The notes beneath the pieces were generated by a model. It had not been told where the DNA came from, made no database searches, and worked only from the letters and a program-made list of their open reading frames with translations. Both the position numbers and the translations under genes were made by a program. This document shows positions 13,430 through 24,779 of a stretch of 64,000 nt of DNA, piece after piece (position 1 is the stretch's first letter; every line of letters begins with the position of its first letter). The stretch spans positions 124,001-188,000 of the forward strand of contig NC_089175.1 in NCBI RefSeq assembly GCF_947507565.1, read 5' to 3'. The stretch comes from Oscarella lobularis. Its lineage: Eukaryota; Porifera; Homoscleromorpha; Homosclerophorida; Oscarellidae.

Positions 13430-14749
13430 ATGTACGTTTTCGCTGCGATCGTTTCGGCACTCTTCTGCGTTCAAGTTCCCGCAAGCGCGGGCATTCGCTA
13501 TCAACCAATAGGAGGCGTCCCATACTCAGTCAGCTCTCTGACTGACTGTCAGAGGCCGACTGGGAGGACCCACTGCACATTTCCCGCCGATTACACGGTG
13601 CCAGTTTCTATAGCAAACCGCCTGGTCAAGACAGTGGACGACAGCATCATCCCACTCTATGCCAGCGAACTATCTAACGACTCGGTGCAGTGCTCCGAGG
13701 CCGTGATAAACGTCTTGTGCGATTTGCTAGTCCAGCCGAAATGCCTGGGAAACGGCATGGTTGCATACGACCCCGACCTTCGCCAGGTACGTACAGTATA
13801 GACCCTCGCTAATCCGAACAGCGCTGTTTCAATTTGAGACCTGAGGGTCGGGTGTTTGAATTAGTGAAATTGTTCGGATTGCCGAGGGTGAAGCATGCGA
13901 CTGATTATTTCACACAAAATATAGCGTAATGCTTCCGAACAATTTCACTAATCCCAACACCCGCGCGTTTGTTTTCCTTGGAGCTCGCATTGTGAGCTCT
14001 TGCATGTAGAGGTAGAGGAACACTGCAACATTATTAAATAACTTGCTTCTAAGGAAGGCCTCTGTTCGAGTTGCCCCCCCCCCCCCCCCCCCCCCCCATT
14101 TCTCTTTTCTAAGCGTTGCTATGCTGCGTTTGCCAAGTGCGGTAATGAGACGGACCTGTTGAGCTACATTTGCGCTAATCCGTTGTTTGACTTCGCTGGA
14201 ATCTATTCCATGACGAAATGCGTCACGCCGAACGTCAATGACTGCATCAACACCGCTTCTTCGCCAGAATGGATCGCTTATTACGCCGAAAAGATGATTC
14301 TGAGCAACTTCACAGACGCACTTCGAGCAACGGGATTCAGCTCGAACTGCACGGCTCTTTTCATGAGATTCACCTGCACGCTAGCCACGTGCGGAAGCAA
14401 TAATCAGCTACTTATGACCTTGACGCGAAATAACTGCGAGGCCGTCATCCAATGGTAGGCAGACAACCGAGTCAACAACGTACCTATTAGTTAAAATTAT
14501 AAAATCTTTTATAGCGCACCTGCAGATGATAGGACTATTTTTCAGCAAGCCTTGGGTTGTGATGACTTACCAACCGCCATAGCTCCTACCACTCAAATGA
14601 CGCCGTCCCAAAAGACTGACGACGCAACGAAGTCTTCTACTTCAACGCAAGAATCTTCAACAATTGCTTCTCCGACGTCTGCTGCTCGCTCGGTTGCCAT
14701 GGCAATGGGAAATCTAGTTCTCCTGGTTTTTCTTTTTTTCATTCGGTAG
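13430..14749 (+). CDS. Double FZ-CRD-like protein, copy 2
   Basis: Exons 13430-13786, 14114-14454 and 14515-14749 give 310 aa. Cysteine spacing in both modules is as in copy 1. The signal peptide has a two-residue insertion (CVQVPASAG). Intron 1 is 327 bp instead of about 55 and carries a foldback element (13802-13889) and a 24-base poly-C tract (14074-14097). These features are shared with copies 7-9 and define a subclade. A shortened Ser/Thr stalk is followed by a hydrophobic tail ending FFIR. Expected at the cell surface or secreted. Confidence 0.85.
13802..13889. repeat. Foldback element in intron 1
   Basis: ACCCTCGCTAATCCGAACA at the left is nearly complementary to TGTTCGGATTGCCGAGGGT at the right. 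A further inverted copy of the TTAGTGAAATTGTTCGG core occurs near 13946-13962. The same structure is present in intron 1 of copies 7 (about 25152-25239), 8 (about 28493-28580) and 9 (about 31835-31922), and absent from copies 1, 4, 5 and 6. Confidence 0.6.
14074..14097 (+). repeat. Length-variable poly-C tract before the exon 2 acceptor
   Basis: There are 24 consecutive C residues here. The equivalent tract is 16 C in copy 7 (25430-25445, then T and 6 C), 10 C in copy 8 (28771-28780, then T and 6 C) and 7 C in copy 9 (32114-32120). It lies about 15-40 bp upstream of the exon 2 acceptor and may act as its polypyrimidine tract. Confidence 0.85.
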
Positions 14750-14829
14750 TGCTTGAGGTGGCGAGACCTTGGATTTTCGTTTTCTTGCTGATTTGTTGTT
14801 CTGTTTTTTTTTTATGTAACACTGGGGTC

Positions 14830-15910
14830 TCAAAAAAACGTTTCTAGAATCACTCTTCACCTGATGCAATAGTGCACTTAGATTATGTCTCGAAGTATTC
14901 CGCTTAAGATCTGTTCCAGCTCCGATTTTGCTTCTGCAAATATTTCCAAAATACTAGCGAACGTTTATTGGCCAATCTCTTCTTACCTTTCCCTGCTAAT
15001 GACCGAGAAGCAGCTTGAATCCACGACGCCTTTTTGAGACTGTCAAGAGCCGAAGGATAAAGAGCCAAAGCATTCAATAAAAGCTAAAAAACGCCAATGG
15101 TATCTATGTAGCCGCACCCAACTAACTCTCATCTACCTTTTCCTGCAAGAAACCACAGTTCTTCAATATCACTCCAGAAAGAAGCCACCCGCGCAGACAA
15201 AGCGCACTTTTCCGCGTCGAATTCACAAGCACTTCCAATATCGCTTTGTTGCAAACCTGCAGCTGTCTCTCTTTCACGTACACTCGCTCGACTACAGCTT
15301 TTGCATGTGTGCACGCGATAGATACCTCTGCTATCCGAGACGCTTCCTTTCTCGTAAGATTTTCGCTACGATAGCGCGCATCATGATTTTTTCACCAGCA
15401 AAAATTAAAAAAATTCACGAAAGAAAAATTGTGCATACTTCCACTACGTTCACATCGATTCCGCCGAGCGAAAGTATGGGATGGACATCTCTTTCGTACT
15501 TTCGTCTACCTCTATGAGCAGATTTTGCCTTGGTGCTGCGAAATCTGCAGTTTTCTCTTACCCTTTTATGCGCGTGTTCAAAAAAAGACGGTCAACTTTC
15601 GCATGCGCGCGTTAGGCGACGATATGTGCGCGTTTCCGAGCAGCTAAACTCGCTCGATTGCAGCCGTTGCATGTGTGCACGCTATAGCTACCTCTGCTTT
15701 TCGAGACGCTTCCCTTCTCGTAAGATTTTCGCTATGTTATAGCAGGTTTTTCCCTCAATCGCTCTTTTTCGGGGATCCGTGCTTACCGAAACTTTTTGAC
15801 TCCAAACTGAATCGACCAACAGCTTAGAACTGTGCTGAAAAGCGTTAGTTTCCACCGCTTTCGTAGTACGCGCAGTCGATTCGAGATTTCCATAGCGCAC
15901 GCTAAAAAAA
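14830..15910 (-). pseudogene. NCDN exons 20-18 and two AGK 5' scraps (array scar 2)
   Basis: About 14850-15238 matches NCDN exons 20, 19 and part of 18. At about 15238 it switches to AGK sequence (exon 2 near 15327). Near 15385 a second AGK segment starts (exon 4 from about 15437, exon 3 about 15572-15640, exon 2 about 15692-15731, exon 1 about 15787-15893). This second segment is very close to 10470-10960. The NCDN/AGK join creates a chimeric 61-codon frame (15129-15314) that is unlikely to be a gene. Confidence 0.75.
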
Positions 15911-16168
15911 TTAAAAGTGTTCTTGCCTTGGTATGTAAGGTATTTTGACGCCCCAGGCGCACGATGATAGTATGGACGTTGATTCCCACGAAATAGAAAG
16001 GGCAATTTATTGCTCCCGTCTAATTAATTCAAATTGTGTAGGTAGGTCTAGTGTCACGACAAGTGAACCGTGACAAGTACATGCAAAAAGCTAAAGACCG
16101 AGTCCCGTATTATTCGCCTTTGAACTTTGCACCGGATACACGTACCTGTGCTCGACCGCCGATCATCG

Positions 16169-16776
16169 ATGTACGTTTTCGCTGCAATCGTTTCGGCGCT
16201 CTTCTGCGTGGCCGCAAGCGCGGGAAGTCGCTATCAACCAGTAGAAGGCGTTCCCTACTCAGTCAGTTCTCTGACCGACTGCCGGACGCCGACCGGGATG
16301 ACTCAGTGCACGTTTCCCGCCGATTTTACGGTGCCCGTTGTTATAGCAGACCGCCTCAAGATAGCGGACTACAACGTCGGCATCTACGCCAACCTAATTA
16401 AGGCGGCCGGCGGCTCGATGCAGTGTTTCGAGGCCGTTACCAACGTCTCGTGAGTCCAGCCGAAATGCCTGGGAAACGGCATGGTTGCATACGAGCCCGG
16501 ATTTCCCCAGGTAGCCTACTACAGTATCCATGTAAACCCCCACCTACATTTCTCTTTTACTAAGCGTTGCAACGCTGCGTTGGCCAAGTGCACTAATCCG
16601 GCGTTGACAGCGTTGAAATCGCAGTTGCGCACGACCTTTTGTGATAATCCGTCGTTCGACGTCGCGGGAAACTATTCCATGACGAAATGCGTCACGCCCA
16701 ACATCGATGAGTGCATCAACACGGCTACGTCGCCGGAATGGATCGCTTATTACGCCGAAAAGACGCTCGCGAGCAA
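16169..16776 (+). pseudogene. Broken FZ-like gene, copy 3
   Basis: Exon 1 (16169-16511) starts normally, but a 14-base loss relative to copy 1 removes the conserved Leu-Cys-Asp stretch and places TGA at 16451-16453. Exon 2 begins at about 16566 and ends abruptly near 16776 in the middle of module 2, where sequence continues as an AGK exon 4/intron scrap. Module 2's last cysteines, the stalk and the tail are missing. It could encode at most a truncated secreted first module. Confidence 0.85.
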
Positions 16777-17060
16777 AAATAAAAGATTTTCACCAACGAA
16801 AAATTGTACATACTTCCACTACTACGTTCACGTCGATTCCGCCAAACAAAAGTACGTGCACATATTGTCCTAAAAAGGGTAAGTCAAAGATAGAAGGCTG
16901 CAAGCTAAACTCGCTCGACTACAGCTTTTGCATGTGTGAACGCGATACATAGATACCTCTGCTTTCCGAGACGCTTCCCTTCTCGTAAGATTTACGCTAC
17001 GTTAGCGCGGATCATGTTTCCCCGTTATTTCGGGTGTGTGTGCTTATGTACTGGCTTGGT
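16777..17060 (-). pseudogene. AGK exon 4/exon 2 scrap (array scar 3)
   Basis: Sequence directly after the broken copy 3 matches the AGK exon 4 flank (about 16812-16850) and exon 2 (about 16957-16996). Exons 5 and 3 are absent here. The same deletion form is seen at 18890-19140, so these two scars are related. Confidence 0.65.
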
Positions 17061-17284
17061 ATTAATTATGATGCCCGAGACGCACGATGATACGTAGTAT
17101 GGACGTTCGTGACCGTGATTTCCACGAAATAGAAAGGCAATTAAAACGACAATTATTGCACGGTTTTACTTTCACAGGAAGCAAGTGACGCAATTGGTGA
17201 CCGATCGAATTACTGTGCATATCGTACAGCAATATATGCCAAAAGGAAATGGGTTTTTTCAGATACTCGAACGGGTCCAAGTAT

Positions 17285-17412
17285 GACTTCTCGCTTTTCG
17301 TTTCTCTAAGAAGCGAGAAGTAAAACCGAAAAGCGAGAAGTAAAACAGAGAAGCGAAAAGTAAAACCGCGACCTGAAGCGAGAAGTATAAAACCGAGAAG
17401 TAAGAAGCGAGA
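17285..17412. repeat. AAGCGAGAAGTAAAACCG minisatellite with inverted head
   Basis: Degenerate copies of an 18-20 bp unit (GAAGCGAGAAGTAAAACCG) are preceded by the reverse complement (ACTTCTCGCTTTTCG), so the block folds back on itself. Related blocks lie at 19371-19530 and 57070-57186. Confidence 0.7.
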
Positions 17413-17470
17413 CTGCATAAAGTGAGAACCCCTCGGCCATATCGTACGTAGGATCGACCGCCGATCATCG

Positions 17471-18528
17471 ATGTACGTTTTCGCTGCAATCGTTTCGACA
17501 CTCTTCTGCGTGCCCGCAAGCGAGGGCATTCGCTATCAACCAGTAGGAGGCGTTCCCTACTCAGTCAGTTCTCTGACCGACTGCCGGAGGCCGACTGGGA
17601 TGACTCAGTGCACGTTTCCCGCCGATTTTACGGTGCCCGTTGTTATAGCAGACCGCCTCAAGATAGTCGACTACGACATCGGAATCTACGCCAACCTACT
17701 GAAGGCCAGCGGCTCGATGCAGTGTTTCGAGGCCGTTACCAACGTCTTGTGCGATTTGCTAGTCCAGCCGAAATGCCTGGGAAACGGCATGGTTGCATAC
17801 GAGCCCGGATTTCCCCAGGTACTACAGTACATGTATAAACCCGGCCCCACGACTCGATTATTTCTTTTTTCCTAAGCGTTGCAACGCTGCGTTGGCCAAG
17901 TGCACTAGTGCGGCGTTGACAGCGTTGAAATCGCAGTTGCGCACTAACTTTTGTGACAACCCGTCGTTCGACGTCGCGGGAAACTATTCCATGACGAAAT
18001 GTGTCACGCCCAACATCGATGAATGCATCAACACCGCTACGTCGCCGGAATGGATCGCTTATTACGCCGAAAAGACGCTCGCGAGCAACTTTACAGACAC
18101 GCTTCTCAAAGCGGGATACACGTCGAACTGCGCGGCTCTTTACGCGAGGTACGGCTGCACGCTCAGCACGTGCGGAAGCAATAGCCAGTTGCTTACGACT
18201 GTGAGACGACAGGATTGCGAGACCATCATCCAATGGTAGGCAGACACAGTGCACCTATTAGAATCAATCATTTTTTTATAGCGCACCTGCGCTTGTAAAG
18301 CCTATTCTTCAGCAAACCTTGGCTTGTAATGACTTTCCAACCGCCGCAGCTCCTACAATGACACCGTCCCAAAAAAACCCGACTGACGATGCAACGAAGT
18401 CTTCTACTTCGACGCGAGGATCTTCGACCATTGCTTCTCCGACGTCTGCTGCTTGCTCGGTTGCCATGGCAATGGGAAATCTAGCGTGGTCTCTTCTGAT
18501 TTTTCTTTTTGCTTTCGGTAGTGCTTGA
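17471..18528 (+). CDS. Double FZ-CRD-like, GPI-tailed protein, copy 4
   Basis: Exons 17471-17818, 17877-18235 and 18282-18528 give 317 aa. It is the closest relative of copy 1 (module residues nearly identical), but the stalk has lost the ten-residue repeat block present in copy 1 (STSTRGSS only). The signal peptide reads CVPASEG. Both cysteine modules and the hydrophobic tail (WSLLIFLFAFGSA) are intact. Only a 58-bp intron 1, with no foldback element. Confidence 0.85.
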
Positions 18529-18609
18529 TGTAGAGAGACCTTAGATTTTTCGTGTTTTTTGTTTTCTCGCTGATTTGTTGTTCTGTTTTTCTTTTGATAA
18601 AGCACTGGG

Positions 18610-19140
18610 GTCTCAAAAAAACGTTTCTAGAATCACTCTTCACCTACCTGATGCAATAGATCTGTTCCAGCTTCGTTTTTGCTTCTGCAAATATTTCCAA
18701 ATCTCAAATAGGACACGTGTCTTTCACTAGAGGAACAAAGCCAAGAGGAATCTAAAAAATTCACGTAATCAAATAAAATTTTCAAATTGACACGTGACTC
18801 ACTTGTCCGTTTTGTTTTCACCATGTGATTTACAGCCTTTGATAGATCCTCTTCGCTTCCGGAATGTAGTTCTTGACCTAAAATCGGCAAAAATAAAAGA
18901 TTTTCACCAACGAAAAATTGTACATACTTCCACTACTACGTTCACGTCGATTCCGCCGAACAAAAGTACGTAAGTCAAAGAAAAGATAGAAGGCTGCAAG
19001 CTAAACTCGCTCGACTACAGCTTTTGCATGTGTGAACGCGATACATAGATACCTCTGCTTTCCGAGACGCGTCCCTTCTCGTAAGATTTACGCTACGTTA
19101 GCGCGGATCATGTTTCCCCGTTATTTCGGGTGTCTGTGCT
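18610..19140 (-). pseudogene. NCDN exon 20 and AGK 5' scraps (array scar 4)
   Basis: Same layout as scar 1: an internally deleted NCDN last exon (about 18620-18700), then AGK exon 6 (to about 18752), a shortened exon 5 (about 18803-18877), an exon 4 fragment (about 18930-18966) and exon 2 (about 19058-19097). AGK exon 1 is missing. Frames are broken. Confidence 0.7.
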
Positions 19141-19370
19141 TATGTACTGGCTTGGTATTAATTATGATGCCCGAGACGCACGATGATACGACGTTCGTGA
19201 CCGTGATTTCCACGAAATAGAAAGGGCAATTAAAACGACAATTACTGCTCGGTTTTACTTTCACAGGAAGCAAGTGACGCAATTGGTGACCGATCGAATT
19301 ACTGTGCATATCGTACAGCAATATATGCCAAAGGAAATGGGTTTTTTCAGATACTCGAACGGGTCCGAGT

Positions 19371-19530
19371 ATGACTTCTCGCTTTTCGTTTCTCTAAGAA
19401 GCGAGAAGTAAAACCGAAAAGCAAGAAGTAAAACCGAGAAGCGAAAAGTAAAACCGCGACCTGAAGCGAGAAGTATAAAACCGAGAAGTAAGAAGCGAGA
19501 AGTATAAAACCGAGAAGTAAGAAGCGAGAC
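19371..19530. repeat. AAGCGAGAAGTAAAACCG minisatellite, second block
   Basis: Same unit and the same inverted head as 17285-17412, with an extra AAGTATAAAACCGAG repeat. It lies in the same position relative to copy 5 as the first block does to copy 4, so it was carried by duplication of about 2.1 kb. Confidence 0.7.
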
Positions 19531-19587
19531 TGCATAAAGTGAGAACCCCTCGGCCATATCGTACGTAGGATCGACCGCCGATCATCG

Positions 19588-20531
19588 ATGTACGTTTTCG
19601 CTGCAATCGTTTCGACACTCTTCTGCGTGCCCGCAAGCGAGGGCATTCGCTATCAACCAATAGGAGGCGTTCCATACGCAGTCAGTTCTCTGACCGACTG
19701 TCGGAGGCCGACCGGGATGACCCACTGCACGTTTCCCGCCGACTACACGGTGCCCGTTTCTATAGCAGACCGCATCAAGACAGTGGACTACGACATCGGA
19801 ATCTACGCCAACCGAATAAATGACTCGAACTGCATTGAGGCCGTGACCAAGGTCTTGTGCGATCTGCTAGTCCAGCCGAAATGCCTGGGAAACGGCATGG
19901 TTGCATATGAGCCCGGTTTTCCCCAGGTAGAATCGAATCCACCCAATTGTGAACCCCCCCCCCCCCCCACTCAATATTTCTCTTTTTTTATAAGCGTTGC
20001 AACGCTGCGTTAGCCAAGTGCGGTAAAGCGAAGGCGGCGTGGCGCACTTACCTTTGCGATAATCCGTTGTTGGACGTCGCTGGAATCTATTCCATGACGA
20101 AATGCGTCACGCCGAACGTCAATGGATGCATCAACACCGCTTCTTCGCCGGAATGGATCGCTTATCAAGCCGAAAAGGCGATTCCGAGCGACTTCACAGA
20201 GACACTTCGAGCAAGGGGATACAGCTCGAACTGCACGGCTCTTTTCGCGAGATTCACCTGCACGCTAGCCACGTGCGGAAGCAATAATCAGATGCTTATG
20301 ACCTTGACGCGAAAGAACTGCGATGCCGTCATCCAATGGTAGGCAGGCAACCGCGAGGAGTTGACAATGCACCTATTAAAAAAATCATAAAAAATGTTCT
20401 ATAGCTCGCCTGCAGATGTAAAGTCTGTTCTTCAGCACACCTTGGGTTGTGATGACTTTCCAATCGCCGCAGCTCTTTCTCCGACGTCTGCTGCTCGCTC
20501 GGTTGCCATGGCAATGAGAAATCTAGTTTGA
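19588..20531 (+). CDS. Double FZ-CRD-like protein lacking the hydrophobic tail, copy 5
   Basis: Exons 19588-19926, 19995-20338 and 20405-20531 give 269 aa. Both cysteine modules are present (module 1 shortened between its second and third Cys; NDSNC). The third exon has lost the Ser/Thr stalk and reaches TGA right after SVAMAMRNLV, so there is no membrane or GPI tail; the bases that would encode it follow out of use. The product should be secreted rather than anchored. A 9-11 base poly-C run sits in intron 1. Confidence 0.82.
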
Positions 20532-20639
20532 TTTCTCCTGATTTTTCTTTCTTTTTGCTTGAAGTGGAGAGACATTGGATTTTTGTGTTCGTTTTCTTAT
20601 TGATTTGTTTTTCTGTTTTGATGTAGCGCTAAGGTCTCG

Positions 20640-21345
20640 AAAAAAACGTTTCTAGAATCACTCTTCACCTACCTGATGAAATAGTGCACTTCGATTTGTA
20701 TTCTGTTTCGGCTCCGATTTTGCTTCTGCAAATATTTCCAAATCTTAATCTTGAAAACCAACAGGAATCTAAAAATTCAATAAAAAGACGAATTTTTTAA
20801 ATGATATACACGACTTACTTGTTTTGTTTCACCATGCATACGGCCTTCAATAGTCGACAGGAATGTAATGACAGAGAAATTTCCCTTCATCTTTGCTCTT
20901 CACCTAAAATCGGCAAAAATTGAAGATTTTCACGAACGAAAAATTGTACATACTTCCACCACGTTCACATCGATTCCACAGAGCAAAAGGATGGGATGGA
21001 CATCTATTTCGTACGTTCGTCTACCTCTAGGTAAATATCGCTTTGTTGCAAAGCTGTCTCTCTTTCACTTACACTCGCTCGATTACAGCTTTTGCATGTG
21101 TGCACGCGATAGATACCTCTGCTATCCGAGACGCTTCCTTTCTCGTAAGATTTTCGCTACGATAGCGCGCATCATGATTTTTTCACCTCGGAATCGCTCT
21201 TATTTCGGGTGTCTGTGCTTACCGAAACTTTTTGAACTAACCAACAGCTTAGAACTGTGCTGAAAGGCGTTAGTTTCCACCGCTTTCGTAGCACGAGCAA
21301 TCGATTCGATTTCCATAGCGCACGCTGGGGTCGCCGCGCGGCAGA
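20640..21345 (-). pseudogene. NCDN exon 20 and AGK exon 5-1 scraps (array scar 5)
   Basis: A short NCDN 3' scrap (about 20650-20745) is followed by AGK exon 5 ends (to about 20905), exon 4 (about 20956-21010), exon 2 (about 21114-21150) and exon 1 (about 21226-21318). Exon 3 is lost. Promoter-proximal sequence then leads into copy 6. Confidence 0.7.
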
Positions 21346-21627
21346 AAAAAATCGCAAAAAAATTGACGTGTGCTTGGTATTATGACGCCCCAGTTGCACG
21401 ATGACATTATGGACGTTCGTGACCGTGATTTCTACAAAATAGGAAGGGCAATTTATTGCCCCCGTCTAATTAATTCAAATTGTGTGGGTACACTGTAGTT
21501 GCACTACAGTATGGTTGCAAGCTAAAGACCGAGTCCCGTATTATTCGCCTTTGAACTTTGCACCGGATGCACGTCCTGTACCGTACGTGTATCCGGTGCA
21601 ATACCTGTGCTCGATCGCCGATCATCG

Positions 21628-22570
21628 ATGTACGTTTTCGCTGCGATCGTTTCGGCGCTCTTCTGCGTGCCCGCAAGCGCGGTCATTCGCTATCAACCAG
21701 TGGGAGGCGTTCCCTACTCAGTCAGTTCTCTGACTGACTGCCGGAGGCCGACCGGGATGACTCAGTGCACGTTTCCCTCCGATTTTACGGTGCCCGTTGT
21801 TATAGCAGACCGCATCAAGACAGCGGACTACGACATCGGAATCTCCGCCAACCAAATAAACGACTCGGTACAGTGCGTCGAGGCCGTGACCAAGGTCTTG
21901 TGCGATTCGCAAGTCCAGCCGAAATGCCTGGGAAACGGCATGGTTGCATACGAGCCCGGCTTTCCCCAGGTAGAATCCACCCAATTGCGAATTAACCCCC
22001 ACTCAAATATTTCTCTTTTTTTTATAAGCGTTGCTATGCTGCGTTTGCCAAGTGCGGTAATGAGACGGCCCAGTTGAGCCCTTACATTTGCGCTAATCCG
22101 TTATTTGACGTCGCTGGAATCTATTCCATGACGAAATGCGTCACGCCGAACGTCAATGACTGTATCAACACCGCTCTTTCGCCGGAATGGATCGCTTATT
22201 ACGCCGAAAAGACGCTTGCGAGCAAATTCACAAGCGCACTTCGAGCAACGGGATTCAGCTCGAAATGCACGGCTCTTTACGCGGGATTCGCCTGCACGCT
22301 AGCCACGTGCGGAAGCAATAATCAGCTACTTATGACCTTGACGCGAAAGAACTGCGAGGCCGTCGTCCAATGGTAGGCAGACAACCGAGTCAACGACGCA
22401 CCTGTTAGTTAAAATTACTGTATAAAATCTTTTATAGCGGACCTGCAGATGATAGGACTATTCTTCAGCAAGCCTTGGGTTGTGATGACTTTCCAACCGC
22501 CGCAGCTCCTACAATGAGACCGTCCCAAAAGATTTGGCTTGTCCTGATTTTTCTTTTTTGCATTCGGTAG
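21628..22570 (+). CDS. Double FZ-CRD-like protein, copy 6
   Basis: Exons 21628-21969, 22029-22372 and 22438-22570 give 272 aa. Exon 1 resembles copies 1/4/5 but exon 2 resembles copies 2/7-9, so this may be a recombinant between subclades. The Ser/Thr stalk is deleted: module 2 (ending C-D-D-F-P) runs through MRPSQK directly into a short hydrophobic tail WLVLIFLFCIR. A short stalk would hold the modules close to the membrane, if the tail still works as an anchor. Confidence 0.83.
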
Positions 22571-22649
22571 TGCTTGAGCTGGAGAGACTTTGGATTTCGT
22601 TTTCTTGCTGATTTGTTGTTCTGTTTTTTCTTGATGTAACACTGAGGTC

Positions 22650-24110
22650 TCAAAAAACGTTTCTAGAATCACTCTTCACCTGATGCAATAGTGCACTTAG
22701 ATTATGTCTCGAAGTATTCCGCTTAGGATCTGTTCCAGCTCCGATTTTGCTTCTGCAAATATTTCCAAAATACTAGCAAACGTTTATTGGCCAATCTCTT
22801 CTTACCTTTCCCTGCTAATGACCGAGAAGCAGCTCGAATCCACGACGCCTTTTTGAGACTGTCAAGGGCCGAAGGATAAAGAGCCAAGCATTCAATAAAA
22901 GCTAAAAACGCCAATTGTATCTATGTAGCCGCACCTAACTAACTCTCACCTACCTTTTCCTGCAAGAAACCACAGTTCTTCAATATCACTCCAGAAAGAA
23001 GCAACCCGCGCAGACAAAGCGCACTTTTCCGCGTCGAATTCACAAGCTTCTCCAATGAACTCCACAATCAAATCAAAAAGTAGACGTTTTTCTAAAAAAA
23101 TACTGCAAAAATAGCCAATGACGTCTACCTAACAATATCGACTTTCGCGATAATGATGCCTATGCCTCAAAATCATCGTAGATAGAGTCACACAGTTAGC
23201 TCTCAAGACAGGGCGCTCATTATCTTTATAAGAATAATGAACGTTTTCTTACTCAGCATAGGCAAAAGATGCTGAATCCGCTCCAAAAGTCGAGCAAACT
23301 GATCCCCATCAGCCACAAGAGCGGCTTCAAGTACGAAAAAGTTGAGTAAAACTCCGCAGCACGTCACCAACGAAGCCTACGTAAAACAATACAGTATTAA
23401 CTCTCATAGACATCAACGTGTACCTCTGTCTCATTGCTCTTCTCCAGACTGTCCGACGCGTGGTAGAAATATGTGACAAGCACATCGAGACAGTCCGTCT
23501 CAATGAGTCGCTTCCTCGCCTTGTCATTGGCGGATAGGTGACACAGTCTGGGCAAAAGGAAACGCGTGTCAATCAAAGATTTTTTTCTAAATCAATATAA
23601 GTTTATGAGTAACCCGTCTTTATCTAATTACCCCAATTCGACTAGAAACGGTATCAGAGCGATGACGGATTCTTGCAGAGCAACCGTTTCTTCTGCGATC
23701 CAAGATCCAAGGAGACGTACAGACATAGAAACTAAAGGTGATCCTATCATCTATAAGAAGAAAATCAATAGGAGTCGTCTGTTTATTCTTTCCTAGCCAT
23801 ACCGCGTCTCTTGAATCTGAAGAATCAACATCAGCTAAAAAGGCAACAACATCTGCTAAGCAGTCTCGCAATCTAGTATGTATTTGACCAATAGTCTCAG
23901 CCCCAATTAAAGCTAGAGAAACGTACGTGTACTACAGACTTTTATTACAGCAGCAAATTTACCATTTTCCATTGTTACCAAAAAGGTGACGTAGTGTTCT
24001 AAGAGGCTGTACAGTATCGAAGCTTCCTTGTCTCTCTCCAAAAGCTAGAACCGCCTCAAAGATACTTCTATATTGATACTATATAAAAAATGCTTACGTC
24101 CTCGACAGAT
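22650..24110 (-). pseudogene. Large NCDN 3' fragment, exons 20 to about 12 (array scar 6)
   Basis: This is the longest NCDN duplicate: exons 20, 19, 18, 17, 16, 15, 14, 13 and part of 12 can be followed at high identity to 32804-34180. Exon 17 carries an internal deletion (near 23219-23240) that removes ECFYED-type residues and breaks the frame. The 5' two fifths of the gene are absent and no promoter precedes it. Confidence 0.8.
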
Positions 24111-24560
24111 TTCCCATCTTTATCTTTGCTCTTGACCTAAAATCAGCAAAAATTGAAGATTTTCACGAATGAAAATTGTACATACTTCCACCACGTTCAC
24201 ATCGATTCCACAGAGCAAAAGGATGGGATGGACATCTATTTCGTACGTTCGTCTACCTCTAGGTAAATATCGCTTTGTTGCAAAGCTGTCTCTCTTTCAC
24301 TTACACTCGCTCGACTACAGCTTTTGCATGTGTGCACGCGATAGATACCTCTGCTATCCGAGACGCTTCCTTTCTCGGAAGAGTTTCGCTACGATAGCGC
24401 GCATCATGATTTTTTCCCCTCGGAATCGCTCTTATTTCGGGGGTGTCTGTGCTTACCGAAACTAACCAACTAAGTAACTGTGCTCTGAAAGGCGTTAGGT
24501 TCCACCGCTTTCGTAGCAAGAGCAATCGATTCGATTTTCCATAGCGCACGCTGGGGTCGC
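24111..24560 (-). pseudogene. AGK 5' scrap (array scar 6)
   Basis: It follows the NCDN fragment: the exon 5 edge (about 24118-24136), exon 4 (about 24187-24240), exon 2 (about 24346-24385) and exon 1 (about 24456-24541). It ends at AGCGCACGCTGGGG, the empty version of the site that holds the MITE at 12989-13220. Confidence 0.7.
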
Positions 24561-24779
24561 CGCGCGGGCCGTTTGCTTGGTATTACGACGCCCCGATGAC
24601 GTAGATTTTCACGAAATAGGAAGGACAATTATTTAAAAAGACAATTATTGCTTCCATCTAATTAATTAATTAATTAATTAATTACAGCTACAGACTGAGT
24701 CCCGGATTACTCGCCTTTATCCTTTGGACAGCTACACACGTACAGTACCTGTACCTGTACTCGACCGCGGATATCATTG

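Noticed and set aside
15129-15314. Chimeric NCDN/AGK 61-codon frame, also at 26378-26563 and 29720-29905
   Set aside because: Product of the duplication junction; no start context or promoter, and both parts are outside their normal gene structure.
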